A stretch of DNA of 64,000 bases from Paludibacterium sp. B53371 (GCF_018802765.1 NZ_CP069163.1:3544311-3608310), one strand, 5' to 3'. Positions 42,812 to 52,241 are shown, counted from the first letter of the stretch. Numbers and translations: made by a program. Notes: generated by a model from the letters alone, not told the origin.

Positions 42812-42838
42812 GGGCAGCCAGATGGCTGCCCTTTCCCT
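42812..42838 (+). terminator. Terminator after small secreted protein gene
   Basis: Stem GGGCAGCC (42812-42819) and GGCTGCCC (42824-42831) followed by TTTCCCTT, 44 bp after the stop codon. Confidence 0.75.
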
Positions 42839-42926
42839 TGAGTGGGGCGGCTGGCGCGTCACAACGGGGACATCATCCGTGCCGTGGTTGGCGTTTTCGC
42901 CCTGCGGTGCAGAGGGTTTTCCACAG

Positions 42927-42960
42927 TCAAAAGGGGCCGCCTGATGGCTGCCCCTTTTGA
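42927..42960. terminator. Bidirectional terminator of the pnt operon
   Basis: Long near-perfect stem TCAAAAGGGGC (42927-42937) and GCCCCTTTTGA (42950-42960), with T-rich flanks of the stem on both strands. It lies 23 bp after the pntB stop codon. Confidence 0.82.
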
Positions 42961-42983
42961 CTTTCAGAAAAAACGGTAAAAGC

Positions 42984-44357
42984 TTAGTGCTCTGCCGCCT
43001 TGACCAGGTCTTCGACCACCTTCTTGGCATCGCCGAATACCATCATGCTCTTGTCCATATAGAACAGATCATTGTCCAGACCAGCGTAACCCGTGCTCAT
43101 CGAACGCTTGACGATGATCACCGTGCGCGCCTTGTAGGCTTCCAGAATCGGCATGCCGTAGATCGAGCTCGACTTGTCCTTCTGGGCCGCCGGGTTGACC
43201 ACGTCGTTGGCGCCGATCACCAGGACCACGTCGGTATTGGAGAAGTCGGAGTTGATCTCTTCCATTTCCAGTACCTGCTCGTAGGGCACGTCGGCCTCTG
43301 CCAGCAGCACGTTCATGTGCCCCGGCATGCGGCCGGCGACCGGGTGAATGGCGTAACGGACATTCACGCCCTTCTCGGTCAGCATGGTGGCAAACTCCTG
43401 CAGCGCATGCTGGGCACGCGATACCGCCAGACCATAGCCAGGCACGATGATCACCGAGTCGGCATTGGCCATCAGGAAGGCCGCATCTTCGGCCGAGCCC
43501 GAACGATAATTCTTCGGGCCGGACGGGCCGGCCGAGCCACCGCCGGCTTCCGCACCAAAGCCGCCCAGCAGTACCGAGACGATCGAGCGGTTCATCGCCT
43601 TGCACATGATGTAGGACAGAATGGCACCGCTGGCGCCGACGCAGGCGCCACCGATGATCAGTACCGGGTTATTGAGGGTGAAGCCGATACCGGCCGCTGC
43701 CCAGCCCGAGTAGGAGTTCAGCATCGAGACCACCACCGGCATGTCGGCGCCGCCGATCGGGATGATCAGGGTCACGCCCAGCACCAGGGCAACCGCCACC
43801 ATGGCCAGGAAGGCGGCATGGCTGTCACTGACAAAATAGGCGACGCCGAAGCCGACCATCACGATGGCCATCAGCAGGTTCAGCAGGTGCTGACCGTTGA
43901 ACACCACCGACTTGGCGCCGAACTTGCCCGACAGCTTGCCGTAGGCGATCACCGAGGCCGTGAAGGTAATGGCACCGATGAAGGCACCGATGAACAGCTC
44001 GACCTTCTGGTCGGCACTGTGGGTCAGGCCGCTGTGGAACACCGAGGCCACGGCAATCAGCACCGCCGACAGACCGACCAGCGAGTGCATGGCGGCGACC
44101 AGTTCCGGCATGCCGGTCATTTCCACCGTGCGCGCCTTCCAGGCACCGATGGCGGCACCGGCGGCCATGGCCACGGCGATCAGGCCGAGGACCGGCTTGT
44201 CCATGATCAGGAAGGTGGTGCCGATGGCAATCACCATGCCGATAACGCCGAACAGATTACCGCGTCGCGCCGTCACCGGCGAAGACAGTCCCTTCAGTGC
44301 CAGCACAAACAGCACGGCGGCGATCAGGTACAACATCGCAGAGAGGTTTTGCATCAT
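42984..44357 (-). CDS. pntB: NAD(P) transhydrogenase subunit beta
   Basis: A 457-residue membrane subunit that, with PntA, couples proton flow to hydride transfer between NADH and NADP+. The N-terminal half has about nine helices (MHSLVGLSAVLIAVASVFH, GADMPVVVSMLNSYSGWAAAGIGFTL); the C-terminal NADP domain has VIIVPGYGLAVSRAQHALQEFA, HPVAGRMPGHMNVLLAEADVPY, VLVIGANDVVNPAA and KRSMSTGYAGLDN. The start lies 6 bp after the pntAb stop codon. Confidence 0.97.
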   Translation of the reverse strand: MMQNLSAMLYLIAAVLFVLALKGLSSPVTARRGNLFGVIGMVIAIGTTFLIMDKPVLGLIAVAMAAGAAIGAWKARTVEMTGMPELVAAMHSLVGLSAVLIAVASVFHSGLTHSADQKVELFIGAFIGAITFTASVIAYGKLSGKFGAKSVVFNGQHLLNLLMAIVMVGFGVAYFVSDSHAAFLAMVAVALVLGVTLIIPIGGADMPVVVSMLNSYSGWAAAGIGFTLNNPVLIIGGACVGASGAILSYIMCKAMNRSIVSVLLGGFGAEAGGGSAGPSGPKNYRSGSAEDAAFLMANADSVIIVPGYGLAVSRAQHALQEFATMLTEKGVNVRYAIHPVAGRMPGHMNVLLAEADVPYEQVLEMEEINSDFSNTDVVLVIGANDVVNPAAQKDKSSSIYGMPILEAYKARTVIIVKRSMSTGYAGLDNDLFYMDKSMMVFGDAKKVVEDLVKAAEH

Positions 44358-44363
44358 CGTTCC

Positions 44364-44657
44364 TTAGCGTTTCTTCTTGAACATTTCGAGCATGCGCTGG
44401 GTCACCATGAAGCCGCCGAAAATGTTGATACTGGCCAGAAAAATCCCGACGGCGCCGAGCACCGAGGTCAGCGTGATCGACTGACCGTTGATGTCGACCA
44501 CCTGCAGCAGCGCACCGACGATGATCAGGCCGGAAATGGCATTGGTCACCGCCATCAGCGGGGTATGCAGGGCCGGGGTGACGTTCCAGACCACGTGGTA
44601 GCCCACGAAGACCGCCAGAACGAAAATGGTGAAACTGGTGATGAACGGATCAACCAT
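44364..44657 (-). CDS. pntAb: NAD(P) transhydrogenase subunit alpha part 2
   Basis: A 97-residue protein with three to four helices ([60 protein letters not shown]) corresponding to the membrane end of E. coli PntA. It is a separate gene here, as in Rhodospirillum and many betaproteobacteria. It lies between pntAa and pntB; GGAGTTACACACT precedes the ATG. Confidence 0.96.
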   Translation of the reverse strand: MVDPFITSFTIFVLAVFVGYHVVWNVTPALHTPLMAVTNAISGLIIVGALLQVVDINGQSITLTSVLGAVGIFLASINIFGGFMVTQRMLEMFKKKR

Positions 44658-44693
44658 AGTGTGTAACTCCTGTTCCTTTGAATGCCGGGGCCA

Positions 44694-45818
44694 TCAGCCC
44701 TGAGCCTTGCCGAAGCGCACTTCGCCGTTGTGGGTCACCAGCGTGGCGTCGAGCAGGTCATCGGCCAGATCAATGGCAAAACCTTCCTTGCTGAGCATCA
44801 GGCTCAGGAAGGTCAGCAGGTTGCGGGCATACAGGCTGGAAGCATCCGCGGCCAGCAGGCCAGGCAGATTGTGCGTTCCGACCAGCGTGACGCCATGCTC
44901 GGTCTGGAACACTTCGCCACTGCGCGTCAGCGCGCAGTTGCCGCCACTTTCCGCGGCCATGTCGATCACCACCGAGCCCGGCTTCATGCCCAGCACGGTG
45001 TCTTCCGACAGCAGACGCGGCGCCGGGCGTCCCGGAATCAGCGCGGTGGTAATGATGATGTCGGCCTGGCGGGCGTGCTTGTCGACCAGCTCGGCCTGAC
45101 GACGCTTGTAGTCCTCCGACATTTCCTTGGCGTAGACGCCGTCGTTTTCCGCCTTTTCCTCATCGGTCATCGGGACTTCGACGAACTTGGCCCCCATCGA
45201 CTCGACCTGTTCCTTGGTGGACGGACGCACGTCGAAGGCTTCCACCACCGCGCCCAGGCGCTTGGCGGTGGCAATCGCCTGCAGACCGGCGACACCCACC
45301 CCGAGGATCAGTACGCGGGCCGGCTTCACCGTCCCGGCCGCCGTCATCAGCATCGGCATGAAATGCGGGTAGTACTGGGTAGCCAGCAGCACGGCGCGAT
45401 AGCCGGCAATATTGTTCTGCGAGGACAGCACATCCATGGACTGAGCCCGCGTCGTACGCGGCAGCAGTTCCATGGCAAACGCCGACAGCTTCTTTTCCGC
45501 CATCAGCGGGAAAGTCGGGTTGGCATAGGGGTTCATCAGCGAAATCAGCGCGGCACCGGGCTTCATTTCCGCCAGCTCCTCGGCGGTGGCCGGGCGAACC
45601 TTGAGCACAATGTCACCCTGAGCCAGCGCAGCCTGACGGTTGTCCGCCAGCGTGGCACCGGCCGCGACATAGGCCGCATCCGGAATGGCCGACTTCAGAC
45701 CCGCACCTTGCTCGACCACCACAGGGTGCCCCATGGCCACCAGCTTTTTCACCGTTTCCGGTGTCGCGGCCACGCGCGTCTCGCCAGCCGTATACTCGGC
45801 CGGAATTGCGATCTGCAT
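44694..45818 (-). CDS. pntAa: NAD(P) transhydrogenase subunit alpha part 1
   Basis: A 374-residue soluble NAD(H)-binding subunit of the alanine dehydrogenase/PNT fold. N-terminal IAIPAEYTAGETRVAATPETVKKLV, NAD motif LILGVGVAGLQAIATAKRLGA and mobile-loop region ITTALIPGRPAPRLL are clear. ATG 45818 (MQIAIPAEY) follows GAAAGGAAG. First gene of pntAa-pntAb-pntB, providing NADPH for biosynthesis and redox defence. Confidence 0.96.
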   Translation of the reverse strand: MQIAIPAEYTAGETRVAATPETVKKLVAMGHPVVVEQGAGLKSAIPDAAYVAAGATLADNRQAALAQGDIVLKVRPATAEELAEMKPGAALISLMNPYANPTFPLMAEKKLSAFAMELLPRTTRAQSMDVLSSQNNIAGYRAVLLATQYYPHFMPMLMTAAGTVKPARVLILGVGVAGLQAIATAKRLGAVVEAFDVRPSTKEQVESMGAKFVEVPMTDEEKAENDGVYAKEMSEDYKRRQAELVDKHARQADIIITTALIPGRPAPRLLSEDTVLGMKPGSVVIDMAAESGGNCALTRSGEVFQTEHGVTLVGTHNLPGLLAADASSLYARNLLTFLSLMLSKEGFAIDLADDLLDATLVTHNGEVRFGKAQG

Positions 45819-45877
45819 CGTCTTCCTTTCACATAAAGTCAAATAGCATTAAAACCACGAAGCGGAGAATTCTGGCG

Positions 45878-45905
45878 CCCGAACGCGGCTTTTATTACGT
45901 TCGGG
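45878..45905. repeat. Inverted repeat upstream of pntAa
   Basis: Perfect 8-bp arms CCCGAACG and CGTTCGGG with a 12-nt loop, 60-87 bp before the pntAa ATG. It could be an operator or leader hairpin; no regulator can be assigned. Confidence 0.5.
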
Positions 45906-46111
45906 TAAACAAATCTAGTTTATGCCGGAATCCGGCGCAATACGTTTCCTGAATAGCTTGGCGTGAAGTTTTATCGCGCTTGCCGGGCAAACGAGAAAAA
46001 CCACTGCTGGAGTAATAATCGTATAGCGACTGTTAGGTATGATAACCAAGAAAGCCGGTGAATATTGCATCGCAAAATATTTTCGCCCTGCAGGTGTTGA
46101 AATCGCGCGAC

Positions 46112-46127
46112 GTTGTCGTTCGACAAC
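46112..46127. repeat. Short palindrome between pntAa and ugpQ
   Basis: GTTGTCG-TT-CGACAAC, 7-bp arms with 2-bp spacer. The form suits a dimeric regulator site; owner unknown. Confidence 0.45.
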
Positions 46128-46303
46128 AGCAGGCCTGACCGCGCAAACGCCCTGTCCGGCTGTCTGACAAGGAAAAGCGCCGACAGGCTGGTTGGCTCGT
46201 CGTAAGACTTTGGAAAAAATGGCAATATTCCGTTCGAATTCGATTAGTATTTTGACAATGTCGTTAAACCGGCAATTGCCGACGCCATTCACAAGGATCA
46301 AGC

Positions 46304-47038
46304 ATGCAGTCCTGGCCTTACCCGCGCATTTTTGCCCACCGCCTCGGTGGCGCCCTGGCCCCTGAAAATACCCTGACCGGGTTGCGGCGTGGCTACAAGA
46401 TCGGCGCCCGTGCCGTCGAGTGTGACGTCAAGCTGTCTGCCGATGGGGTACTGTTCCTGCTGCATGACGATACCCTTGAGCGCACCACCAACGGCCAGGG
46501 CCTGGCCGGGGCGCTGACCATGGCCGAATTGCGCCAGCTCGATTGCGGCATCAAGCATCACAAGGCCTACCGTGGCGAGGTGCTGCCGACACTGGAAGAA
46601 CTGGCCGCCTTTTGTGTCGAACATGGCGTGGCGGTGAATCTGGAAATCAAACCCAACCCGGGGCAAGACGAAGAAACCGGCCGCAAGGTGGCGCTGGCTG
46701 CCCGCGCGCTGTGGCAAGGCGCCGCCATCCCGCCCTTGTTGTCGTCGTTCTCCCCCGCCGCCCTGCGCGCCGCCCGCCAAGCCGTGCCCGAGCTGCCGCG
46801 TGGTTATCTGGTTGAAGAGATCCCGCTGGATTATTTGAGTGAAATGAGCCAGTGCGCCGCCGCGGCGCTGCATGCCGATCACCAGCATCTGACGCAGGCG
46901 CTGGTGCAGAAGCTGCACGGCCAGGGCTACCGGGTGATGGCGTATACGGTGAATGAGCCGCTCCGGGCTCGCAAGCTGCTGTCCTGGGGGGTCGACATGA
47001 TTTGCAGCGACCGGCCGGATTTGTTGCTATCGCTGTAA
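46304..47038 (+). CDS. ugpQ: Cytoplasmic glycerophosphodiester phosphodiesterase
   Basis: A 244-residue TIM-barrel enzyme that cleaves glycerophosphodiesters to glycerol-3-phosphate and an alcohol. Catalytic His12 (IFAHRLGG), Glu21 (APENTL), Glu39/Asp41 (VECDVKL) and His54 (LLHDDTLERTTNG) are all in place, with NLEIKPN as the third metal motif. There is no signal peptide, so it is the UgpQ type rather than periplasmic GlpQ. AAGGATC precedes the ATG; a terminator follows. Confidence 0.95.
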   Translation: MQSWPYPRIFAHRLGGALAPENTLTGLRRGYKIGARAVECDVKLSADGVLFLLHDDTLERTTNGQGLAGALTMAELRQLDCGIKHHKAYRGEVLPTLEELAAFCVEHGVAVNLEIKPNPGQDEETGRKVALAARALWQGAAIPPLLSSFSPAALRAARQAVPELPRGYLVEEIPLDYLSEMSQCAAAALHADHQHLTQALVQKLHGQGYRVMAYTVNEPLRARKLLSWGVDMICSDRPDLLLSL

Positions 47039-47062
47039 GCGCGGCGAGTCGCCGGGCTGATG

Positions 47063-47097
47063 ACGCGCCCCGCCGCGAGACGGCCGGGCGCGTTTAT
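47063..47097 (+). terminator. Terminator after ugpQ
   Basis: Stem ACGCGCCC (47063-47070) and GGGCGCGT (47086-47093) followed by TTATTGTT. It touches the stop codon of the convergent binding-protein gene. Confidence 0.65.
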
Positions 47098-47876
47098 TGT
47101 TCTACCGGGGCCAGCAGACGGTGAATTTCTCCGGATTCCACCATTTGCCGCAAGGCTTTCTGCAGTTTGTCCTTCATGCCGTAATGCTGCGAATGTCTGG
47201 CCAGGACCACATTGCGCGGTCCGGTCTTGATCGGCGGGCCGGCCAGCACCAGACGATGGCGAAATTCCGGGCGTTCCAGCAGCAATTCGGCCTCGCCACA
47301 CACCATGATGGCCACATCGACACGACTGGCCACCAGCTTGCGCAGATTGGACAGCTTGTCCGGCGCGCCATCCTTGAGCAGATTCTTGTCCTGATCGAAG
47401 CGCGGGAAGTAGTGCGCCCCGTTGGTGACGCCGATATGCAGGCGCTGCAGATCACTGTAAAGCTCGACGCGCGAGTCAGGATCATTCTGCCGGCGATAGA
47501 AGCAGACCGTGCTGCCCTCGGCAAAAGGCGGGCGCAGAAAATCGACGATCGCGTCGCGATCCGGTCCGGGTGCGATGCCGATGCCCAGGTCGGCATCGCC
47601 GCGCTTGAGCATTTCCAGGCAGCGCATCAGCGGGCAGGGGCGTACCTCCAGCGGCACGCCGACCCGGTCGGTCAGCTTGCGGATGATGTCCAGATAGGGA
47701 CCCGATGTCGTGCCCTGGGCGTCAATCACCTTCCAGGGGGGCAAGGGACTGAATGCCAGCACCAGCGGCTGAACCGCGGGCGTGGCAAGGGGTGCGGCCA
47801 ACAACGGGGGCGCTGACAGCGCCAGCAGGCTGGCCAGCAGAAAACGCTGAATGAGGCGTATGGCGATAGCCGGCAT
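47094..47876 (-). CDS. Orphan amino-acid-type periplasmic binding protein
   Basis: A 260-residue secreted protein of the SBP_bac_3 fold. From ATG 47876 the signal peptide is IAIRLIQRFLLASLLALSAPPLLAA; the mature part has LAFSPLPPWKVIDAQG, PYLDIIRKLTDRVG, PCPLMRCLEMLKRGDADLGIG and a C-terminal MKDKLQKALRQMVESGEIHRL. No ABC genes adjoin it. Two cysteines in RPCPLMRCLEML could form a disulfide. Ligand unknown. Confidence 0.82.
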   Translation of the reverse strand: MPAIAIRLIQRFLLASLLALSAPPLLAAPLATPAVQPLVLAFSPLPPWKVIDAQGTTSGPYLDIIRKLTDRVGVPLEVRPCPLMRCLEMLKRGDADLGIGIAPGPDRDAIVDFLRPPFAEGSTVCFYRRQNDPDSRVELYSDLQRLHIGVTNGAHYFPRFDQDKNLLKDGAPDKLSNLRKLVASRVDVAIMVCGEAELLLERPEFRHRLVLAGPPIKTGPRNVVLARHSQHYGMKDKLQKALRQMVESGEIHRLLAPVEQ

Positions 47877-48192
47877 CGTGCTGCTTCTCGAGTGACCCAC
47901 CTGGCCCTGTCAGACCGGTGGGCGGGTTCCAATGGCACTGGGCTGCCAGTACTTGCTTCAAGTCGCGGCCAAACCGCGGATTGCCCCGGCATGGGCCGCC
48001 GGGAACAACACCCTACTCGGGGTTCCCCTAGTATGAGGCAAGGCGCCCGCGACAGCAGGATTGTGATGGAAATTAGTAATGATAAATGACAGCAGAATCA
48101 AGCTTTTTGGGTTTTTGCCACAATCAACCGCCTGATGGCGCTGGCGGGCACCGGCACAGCCTGCCCGGGAAGGGCAGGCTGCCGTGTCGGAC
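47877..48192. other. 316-bp intergenic region
   Basis: Between the orphan binding protein and the chemoreceptor, both on the minus strand. Contents are a hairpin after the chemoreceptor gene (48158-48180) and a GC-rich stretch near 47980-48045 with a CCCGGC/GCCGGG repeat. No gene is seen. Confidence 0.5.
48158..48180 (-). terminator. Hairpin after chemoreceptor gene
   Basis: Perfect 9-bp arms AGCCTGCCC and GGGCAGGCT with a 5-nt loop, 13 bp after the stop codon. It lacks a T run, so termination efficiency is uncertain. Confidence 0.55.
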
Positions 48193-49848
48193 TTATCCCT
48201 GCAGCCGGAAATGACCGGCCTTGCTGCGCAGTGAACTGGCCAGCTCGATCAGCTGGTCCGCCGAGGACGACACCGACAGCACGGCCTGACTGTTTTCCTC
48301 GCTCATGCGCGCGATTTTTTCCACATTGTCGGCGATGTCATGGCTGGCCGAGCGCTGCTCGCCCAGGGCCTCGGAAATGCTGGCGACTGCAGACAGTACC
48401 TTGCGCACCCCGCCTTCGATCTGCTCCATCGCCTCGCCGGCGCGCTCCGCCATCGCGACACCGTCCCTGACCTTGTCGCTGCCGGTTTCCATGCTGAGCA
48501 CCGCTTGTTGCGTGCCCTGCTGGATGGCGCTGATCATGTCGCCGATTTCCTTGGTCGAACGGGAGGTTTTCTCCGCCAGCTTGCGTACCTCATCGGCGAC
48601 CACGGCAAAACCGCGGCCGGCCTCTCCGGCACGTGCCGCCTCGATCGCGGCATTCAGCGCCAGCAGATTGGTCTGATCGGCAATTTCCTTGATCACATTG
48701 ATGATCTGCGAGATGCGGTCCGACTGGCTGCCAAGCTGGTGGATCACCTCGGTCGAGCGCTGAACTTCGTCGGCAATCAGATTGATCTCGCCGATCGTGC
48801 CATGGAACAGCTCTCCGCCCTGCACCGACAGTTCGCCGGCATCGCGGGCGATGCCATGAGCGTCCTGGGCGCTTTCCGCCACATGATTGATGCTGACACT
48901 CACCTGTTCGACCGAGGCCGCCACCGCGGAGGCGGCCTCACTCTGCTCGCGAGCCCGGCCGGAGACGTCCGCGGAGGCGCCGGACAGATCCCTGGCCGAG
49001 TGCAGCAACTGATCGGCGGCCGACTGGATGTCGCCGATCAGCTGACGCAAAGCCCTCTGCATCACCACCAGCCCGGCCAGCAGGCTGTCATGATCACCGG
49101 GGCGCAGCACGATCTCCGCCGACAAATCACCGCTGGCAATCGTCTGGGTCATGCGGGTGGCGAACTCCGGCTCGCCGCCCAGGCTGCGCGTCAGCCCGCG
49201 CACGATGATGGTGGCCACCACGATGCCGGCCAACAGCGCCAGCAGCAAGATGGCCAGCATCAGCAGGGTGGCGTTATGGATCTTGTCCTGCGCCGAGGCC
49301 AGGTCGGCGGCGGTTTTCTTGTTCACCTGCTCCACCACCTTGAGGATGGTCTGCTGGTGTACCTCATACGAGGCCTTGATCAGGGGCATCACCGACTGGA
49401 TGCCATCCCGGTCGCCCTTCTGTACTGCCGGGACCAGCTGGCTGAACACCTGATCGTAAAAATCCTCGACCGACGCATGCGATTCCTTGAGGAAAGACTG
49501 CTGCAAATCGCTGTCCAGCCCCTGATTGGTCCAGTAGCGATAGCGCGCTTCATAGCGCTTGTGCAGGGCGTTCAGCTTGTCGAGCAGACGTCCCTGCTGA
49601 CCCGGATCCGTCGTGTCGGCCAGCTGCATCGTCACCAGATAGGATTCGATGATGTTTTCCGGCGGCGGCTGCACCTCCGCCACCAGGTCCTTGCTCTGAA
49701 CGATACGGTTATACAACGGGCCGTTGACCTTGAGATCGTTGAGTGTCTTGAACGACCAGACACCATAAAGTGCAAAACCCAGGGCAAAAACGGCGAGGAG
49801 AATGGCGAAGCGATGCGCCAGCTTGAGCGTGCGACCTTGATGGTTCAT
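48193..49848 (-). CDS. Methyl-accepting chemotaxis protein
   Basis: A 551-residue membrane chemoreceptor. From ATG 49848 it has TM1 ([20 protein letters not shown]), a periplasmic helical sensor of about 180 residues with [18 protein letters not shown]2 ([22 protein letters not shown]), a HAMP-like segment, and a signalling domain whose tip is [41 protein letters not shown]. No C-terminal CheR pentapeptide. Frame upstream to 50055 is unrelated. Ligand unknown; monocistronic. Confidence 0.94.
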   Translation of the reverse strand: MNHQGRTLKLAHRFAILLAVFALGFALYGVWSFKTLNDLKVNGPLYNRIVQSKDLVAEVQPPPENIIESYLVTMQLADTTDPGQQGRLLDKLNALHKRYEARYRYWTNQGLDSDLQQSFLKESHASVEDFYDQVFSQLVPAVQKGDRDGIQSVMPLIKASYEVHQQTILKVVEQVNKKTAADLASAQDKIHNATLLMLAILLLALLAGIVVATIIVRGLTRSLGGEPEFATRMTQTIASGDLSAEIVLRPGDHDSLLAGLVVMQRALRQLIGDIQSAADQLLHSARDLSGASADVSGRAREQSEAASAVAASVEQVSVSINHVAESAQDAHGIARDAGELSVQGGELFHGTIGEINLIADEVQRSTEVIHQLGSQSDRISQIINVIKEIADQTNLLALNAAIEAARAGEAGRGFAVVADEVRKLAEKTSRSTKEIGDMISAIQQGTQQAVLSMETGSDKVRDGVAMAERAGEAMEQIEGGVRKVLSAVASISEALGEQRSASHDIADNVEKIARMSEENSQAVLSVSSSADQLIELASSLRSKAGHFRLQG

Positions 49849-50173
49849 GACGACATCCGGGTTGATGAGGGGCGGCAAGGCAGTCTTGCCGGAGGCCAAT
49901 AATAAATTATCTTTATCTGAAAATACCAGTGTCATCAAGCGGCCGGCCGTCAGATCGGTTGGAACCAGATGTTCTATGACAGGCAAATGGCTTTTATACC
50001 AATAAATGCAACTCACCCGCGCCGAAGGTGCCTTTCCGGCGATCACACCATACAATATGCAGTTGCTGCATGATTAACGACTACCCTATGTGCCGATGCC
50101 GCGGCATCGGTGCCATCGCACCCGCTGGCGGATGATGCGCCCGAAAAGAAGGAATTGGTGAAGTGAGTCAGGC
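49849..50173. other. 325-bp divergent intergenic region
   Basis: No gene is seen; in particular no binding-protein gene for the YehYXW transporter. It contains a perfect 18-bp palindrome (50093-50110) and an AT-rich stretch near 49900-49925 suitable for the chemoreceptor promoter. Confidence 0.55.
50093..50110. repeat. 18-bp palindrome upstream of yehY
   Basis: CCGATGCCGCGGCATCGG is perfectly symmetrical, 64-81 bp before the yehY start. Possible operator or leader hairpin. Confidence 0.5.
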
Positions 50174-51316
50174 ATGGCCGTGTTGAAGCGGCGTTATAGC
50201 CCGGTGCAACTGGGACTGTTGATCCTGTTAGGTGCCGCCTTGCTGGCCCCCCTGCTGGGGCAGGCGAGTACAGCGCAGTCGGGCGACCAGGCAAGGTATC
50301 TGCCGGCCCTGCTGCAGGGGACGAACTGGCTGTGGCTGCTGGTGCTGATCGTACCAGCCTGGGCGCCCTGGCGCCGCCAGGACGGGCGGCTGCACCTGTG
50401 CCTGCTGCTGGCCGTGGTGCTGCTGGACTACGCCATGCTGCGACTGGCCGGACAGACCGCACAGCGCTTGCTGCCCGACGATGCGGCCGCGGGACGTGTC
50501 TCGCTGGGTGCCGGCTTCTGGTTGTTGCAACTCTATGCCGTGCTGCAGGGGCGCGAATCCTTGCGCCAGCTCGAACTGTCCCGCCCGCTGTGCTGGCTGA
50601 CAGCATGCTTGCTGTGCCTGCCGCTGATCTGGCTGCTGCACAGCGGACAATGTGACCAGCTGTCCCTGCTGCGGGCCTATCGCCGCCACGCAACGACAGT
50701 TGATCAGGCACTGTGGCGCCATCTGCTGCTCCTCCTCCTGACCATGTTGCCCGCCACGGTGCTCGGAACCGTACTGGGCCTGGCCTGCGACGAGCACCCC
50801 CGCATGGCGCGGCAACTGCTTGCCGTGCTCAAGGCGCTGCAGACCCTGCCCGCCCTGGCCGTATGTGCCGTGCTGTTCGTGCTGCTGGGGCCGGGCAGCC
50901 ATGACGCTGCCCGAGTCAGCATCATGCCCTCCCTGCTGGTTCTGTTGCTGTTTGCCTTGCCGCCCGTCGCGCAGGGCACGCTGGCGGCCCTGCGGCAGAT
51001 TCCCCGGACCGCGCGCGACAGTGCCCGCGGCATCGGCCTGACCGAGTGGCAATGCTTTCGCCAGGTCGAGCTGCCGCTTGGCCTGCCGGTCTACCTGTCT
51101 GCCCTGCGCACCACCACCCTCCAGACCATCGGTCTGGCTGCCGTGGCCGCACTGATCGGCGCCGGGGGCTTGGGCACCTTGCTGTTCGAGGGCCTGTCGG
51201 CCCGCGCCGTTGACCTGATCGGGCTGGGCGTGCTGCCCATCGTGCTGCTGGCCATGCTGGTCGACGCCAGCTTCCGGCTGGCCATTTCCCTGATAGGGGT
51301 TCCCCCACATGATTAA
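50174..51316 (+). CDS. yehY: Osmoprotectant-type ABC permease, YehY-like
   Basis: A 380-residue inner-membrane protein. As in E. coli YehY, an N-terminal half with several extra helices precedes a BPD-type permease core (ATVLGTVLGLACDEHPRMARQLLAVLKALQTLPALAVCAVLFVLLG) and the EAA-like loop (TARDSARGIGLTEWQCFRQVELPLGLP). It would form a heterodimer with YehW. The yehX start overlaps its stop by 8 bp. The cognate binding protein YehZ/OsmF is not next to it. Confidence 0.88.
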   Translation: MAVLKRRYSPVQLGLLILLGAALLAPLLGQASTAQSGDQARYLPALLQGTNWLWLLVLIVPAWAPWRRQDGRLHLCLLLAVVLLDYAMLRLAGQTAQRLLPDDAAAGRVSLGAGFWLLQLYAVLQGRESLRQLELSRPLCWLTACLLCLPLIWLLHSGQCDQLSLLRAYRRHATTVDQALWRHLLLLLLTMLPATVLGTVLGLACDEHPRMARQLLAVLKALQTLPALAVCAVLFVLLGPGSHDAARVSIMPSLLVLLLFALPPVAQGTLAALRQIPRTARDSARGIGLTEWQCFRQVELPLGLPVYLSALRTTTLQTIGLAAVAALIGAGGLGTLLFEGLSARAVDLIGLGVLPIVLLAMLVDASFRLAISLIGVPPHD

Positions 51317-52241
51317 GATTTCCGGCGTCAACAAGCGGTATGGCGGCTGGTCGGCCGTCACGGACCTCAACCTGAAAATACCGGCTGGCCAATTCACCTC
51401 CCTGATCGGTCCGCCCGGTTCGGGCAAGTCCACCCTCCTGAAACTGATCAACCGGCTGGTCGAACCGGATACCGGCCTGATCACGGTCGATGGTCACGAC
51501 ATCAACAGCCAGGCCCCGGAGATGCTGCGGCGTCAGATCGGCTATGTCATCCAGTCGGTCGGCCTGTTTCCGCACTGGACCGTGGCGCAAAACATCGCGG
51601 CCGTGCCGGCCCTGCTGAAATGGCCCGCATCACGCATCGACCAACAGGTCGACAGCCTGATGGCTCTGCTGGAACTGCCGCCGGAGCGCTTCCGCCAGCG
51701 CTATCCGCATCAGCTGTCCGCCGGGCAACAGCAGCGGGTCGCACTGGCGCGGGCAATGGCGGCCGAACCATCCGTCCTGCTGCTGGACGACCCGTTCGGC
51801 GGGGTCGATGCGCTGACACGCCAGAGCCTGCAGCAGGCCCTGGTCCGCATTCACAAGCAGTACGGCAAAACCGTGCTGCTGGTGACCCATGACCTGGACG
51901 AGGCGCTGCGCCTCGGGGAAAGAATCGTGGTGATGGATCAGGGGCAGGTGGTGCAGCAGGGCACCCCGCGCGAGGTTCTGTTGGCACCTGGCTGCGCGTT
52001 TCTGCGCCAGTGGGTCGATCAGAGTGATGTCGGTGTGCGTCTGCTGGCCCTGGATCGTGTCGAACATCTGGTACGGCGCAATGTGCACAGCAGCGGACAG
52101 CCAATTGCCGCCGACTGCACGCTGCGCGAAGCCTTGTCGATTTTCATCGCTCGCCATGTCAGTTGCCTGCCGGTGGCCGATGCGCAGGGACAGATGCTCG
52201 GCACCCTGCACTTTACCGATTTGCTGGATGTGACCCGATGA
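51309..52241 (+). CDS. yehX: Osmoprotectant-type ABC ATPase, YehX-like
   Basis: A 310-residue ATPase of the glycine betaine/choline/proline group. Walker A GPPGSGKST, Q-loop (YVIQSVGLFPHWTV), Walker B LLLDDPFGGVD and H-loop VTHD are intact; the signature is LSAGQQQR rather than LSGGQ. The C-terminal 60 residues form a CBS-like module (IFIARHVSCLPVADAQGQMLG), which in OpuA senses ionic strength. Overlaps yehY by 8 bp and yehW by 4 bp. Confidence 0.92.
   Translation: MIKISGVNKRYGGWSAVTDLNLKIPAGQFTSLIGPPGSGKSTLLKLINRLVEPDTGLITVDGHDINSQAPEMLRRQIGYVIQSVGLFPHWTVAQNIAAVPALLKWPASRIDQQVDSLMALLELPPERFRQRYPHQLSAGQQQRVALARAMAAEPSVLLLDDPFGGVDALTRQSLQQALVRIHKQYGKTVLLVTHDLDEALRLGERIVVMDQGQVVQQGTPREVLLAPGCAFLRQWVDQSDVGVRLLALDRVEHLVRRNVHSSGQPIAADCTLREALSIFIARHVSCLPVADAQGQMLGTLHFTDLLDVTR

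Larger units (their letters stand above)
45819..46303. other. 485-bp AT-rich divergent intergenic region
   Basis: No gene is supported. It separates pntAa from ugpQ. Visible structures are an 8-bp-arm inverted repeat CCCGAACG/CGTTCGGG (45878-45905) close to pntAa, GTTGTCG-TT-CGACAAC (46112-46127), GCCGG-AAT-CCGGC near 45922, and a TTGACA hexamer at 46252. Base composition is lower in GC than the neighbours. It may hold a regulatory RNA or operators. Confidence 0.45.

Noticed and set aside
42957-44666. 569-codon plus-strand frame opposite pntB-pntAb
   Set aside because: Same reasoning: pnt genes are unmistakable, the opposite frame is His/Asp-rich noise.
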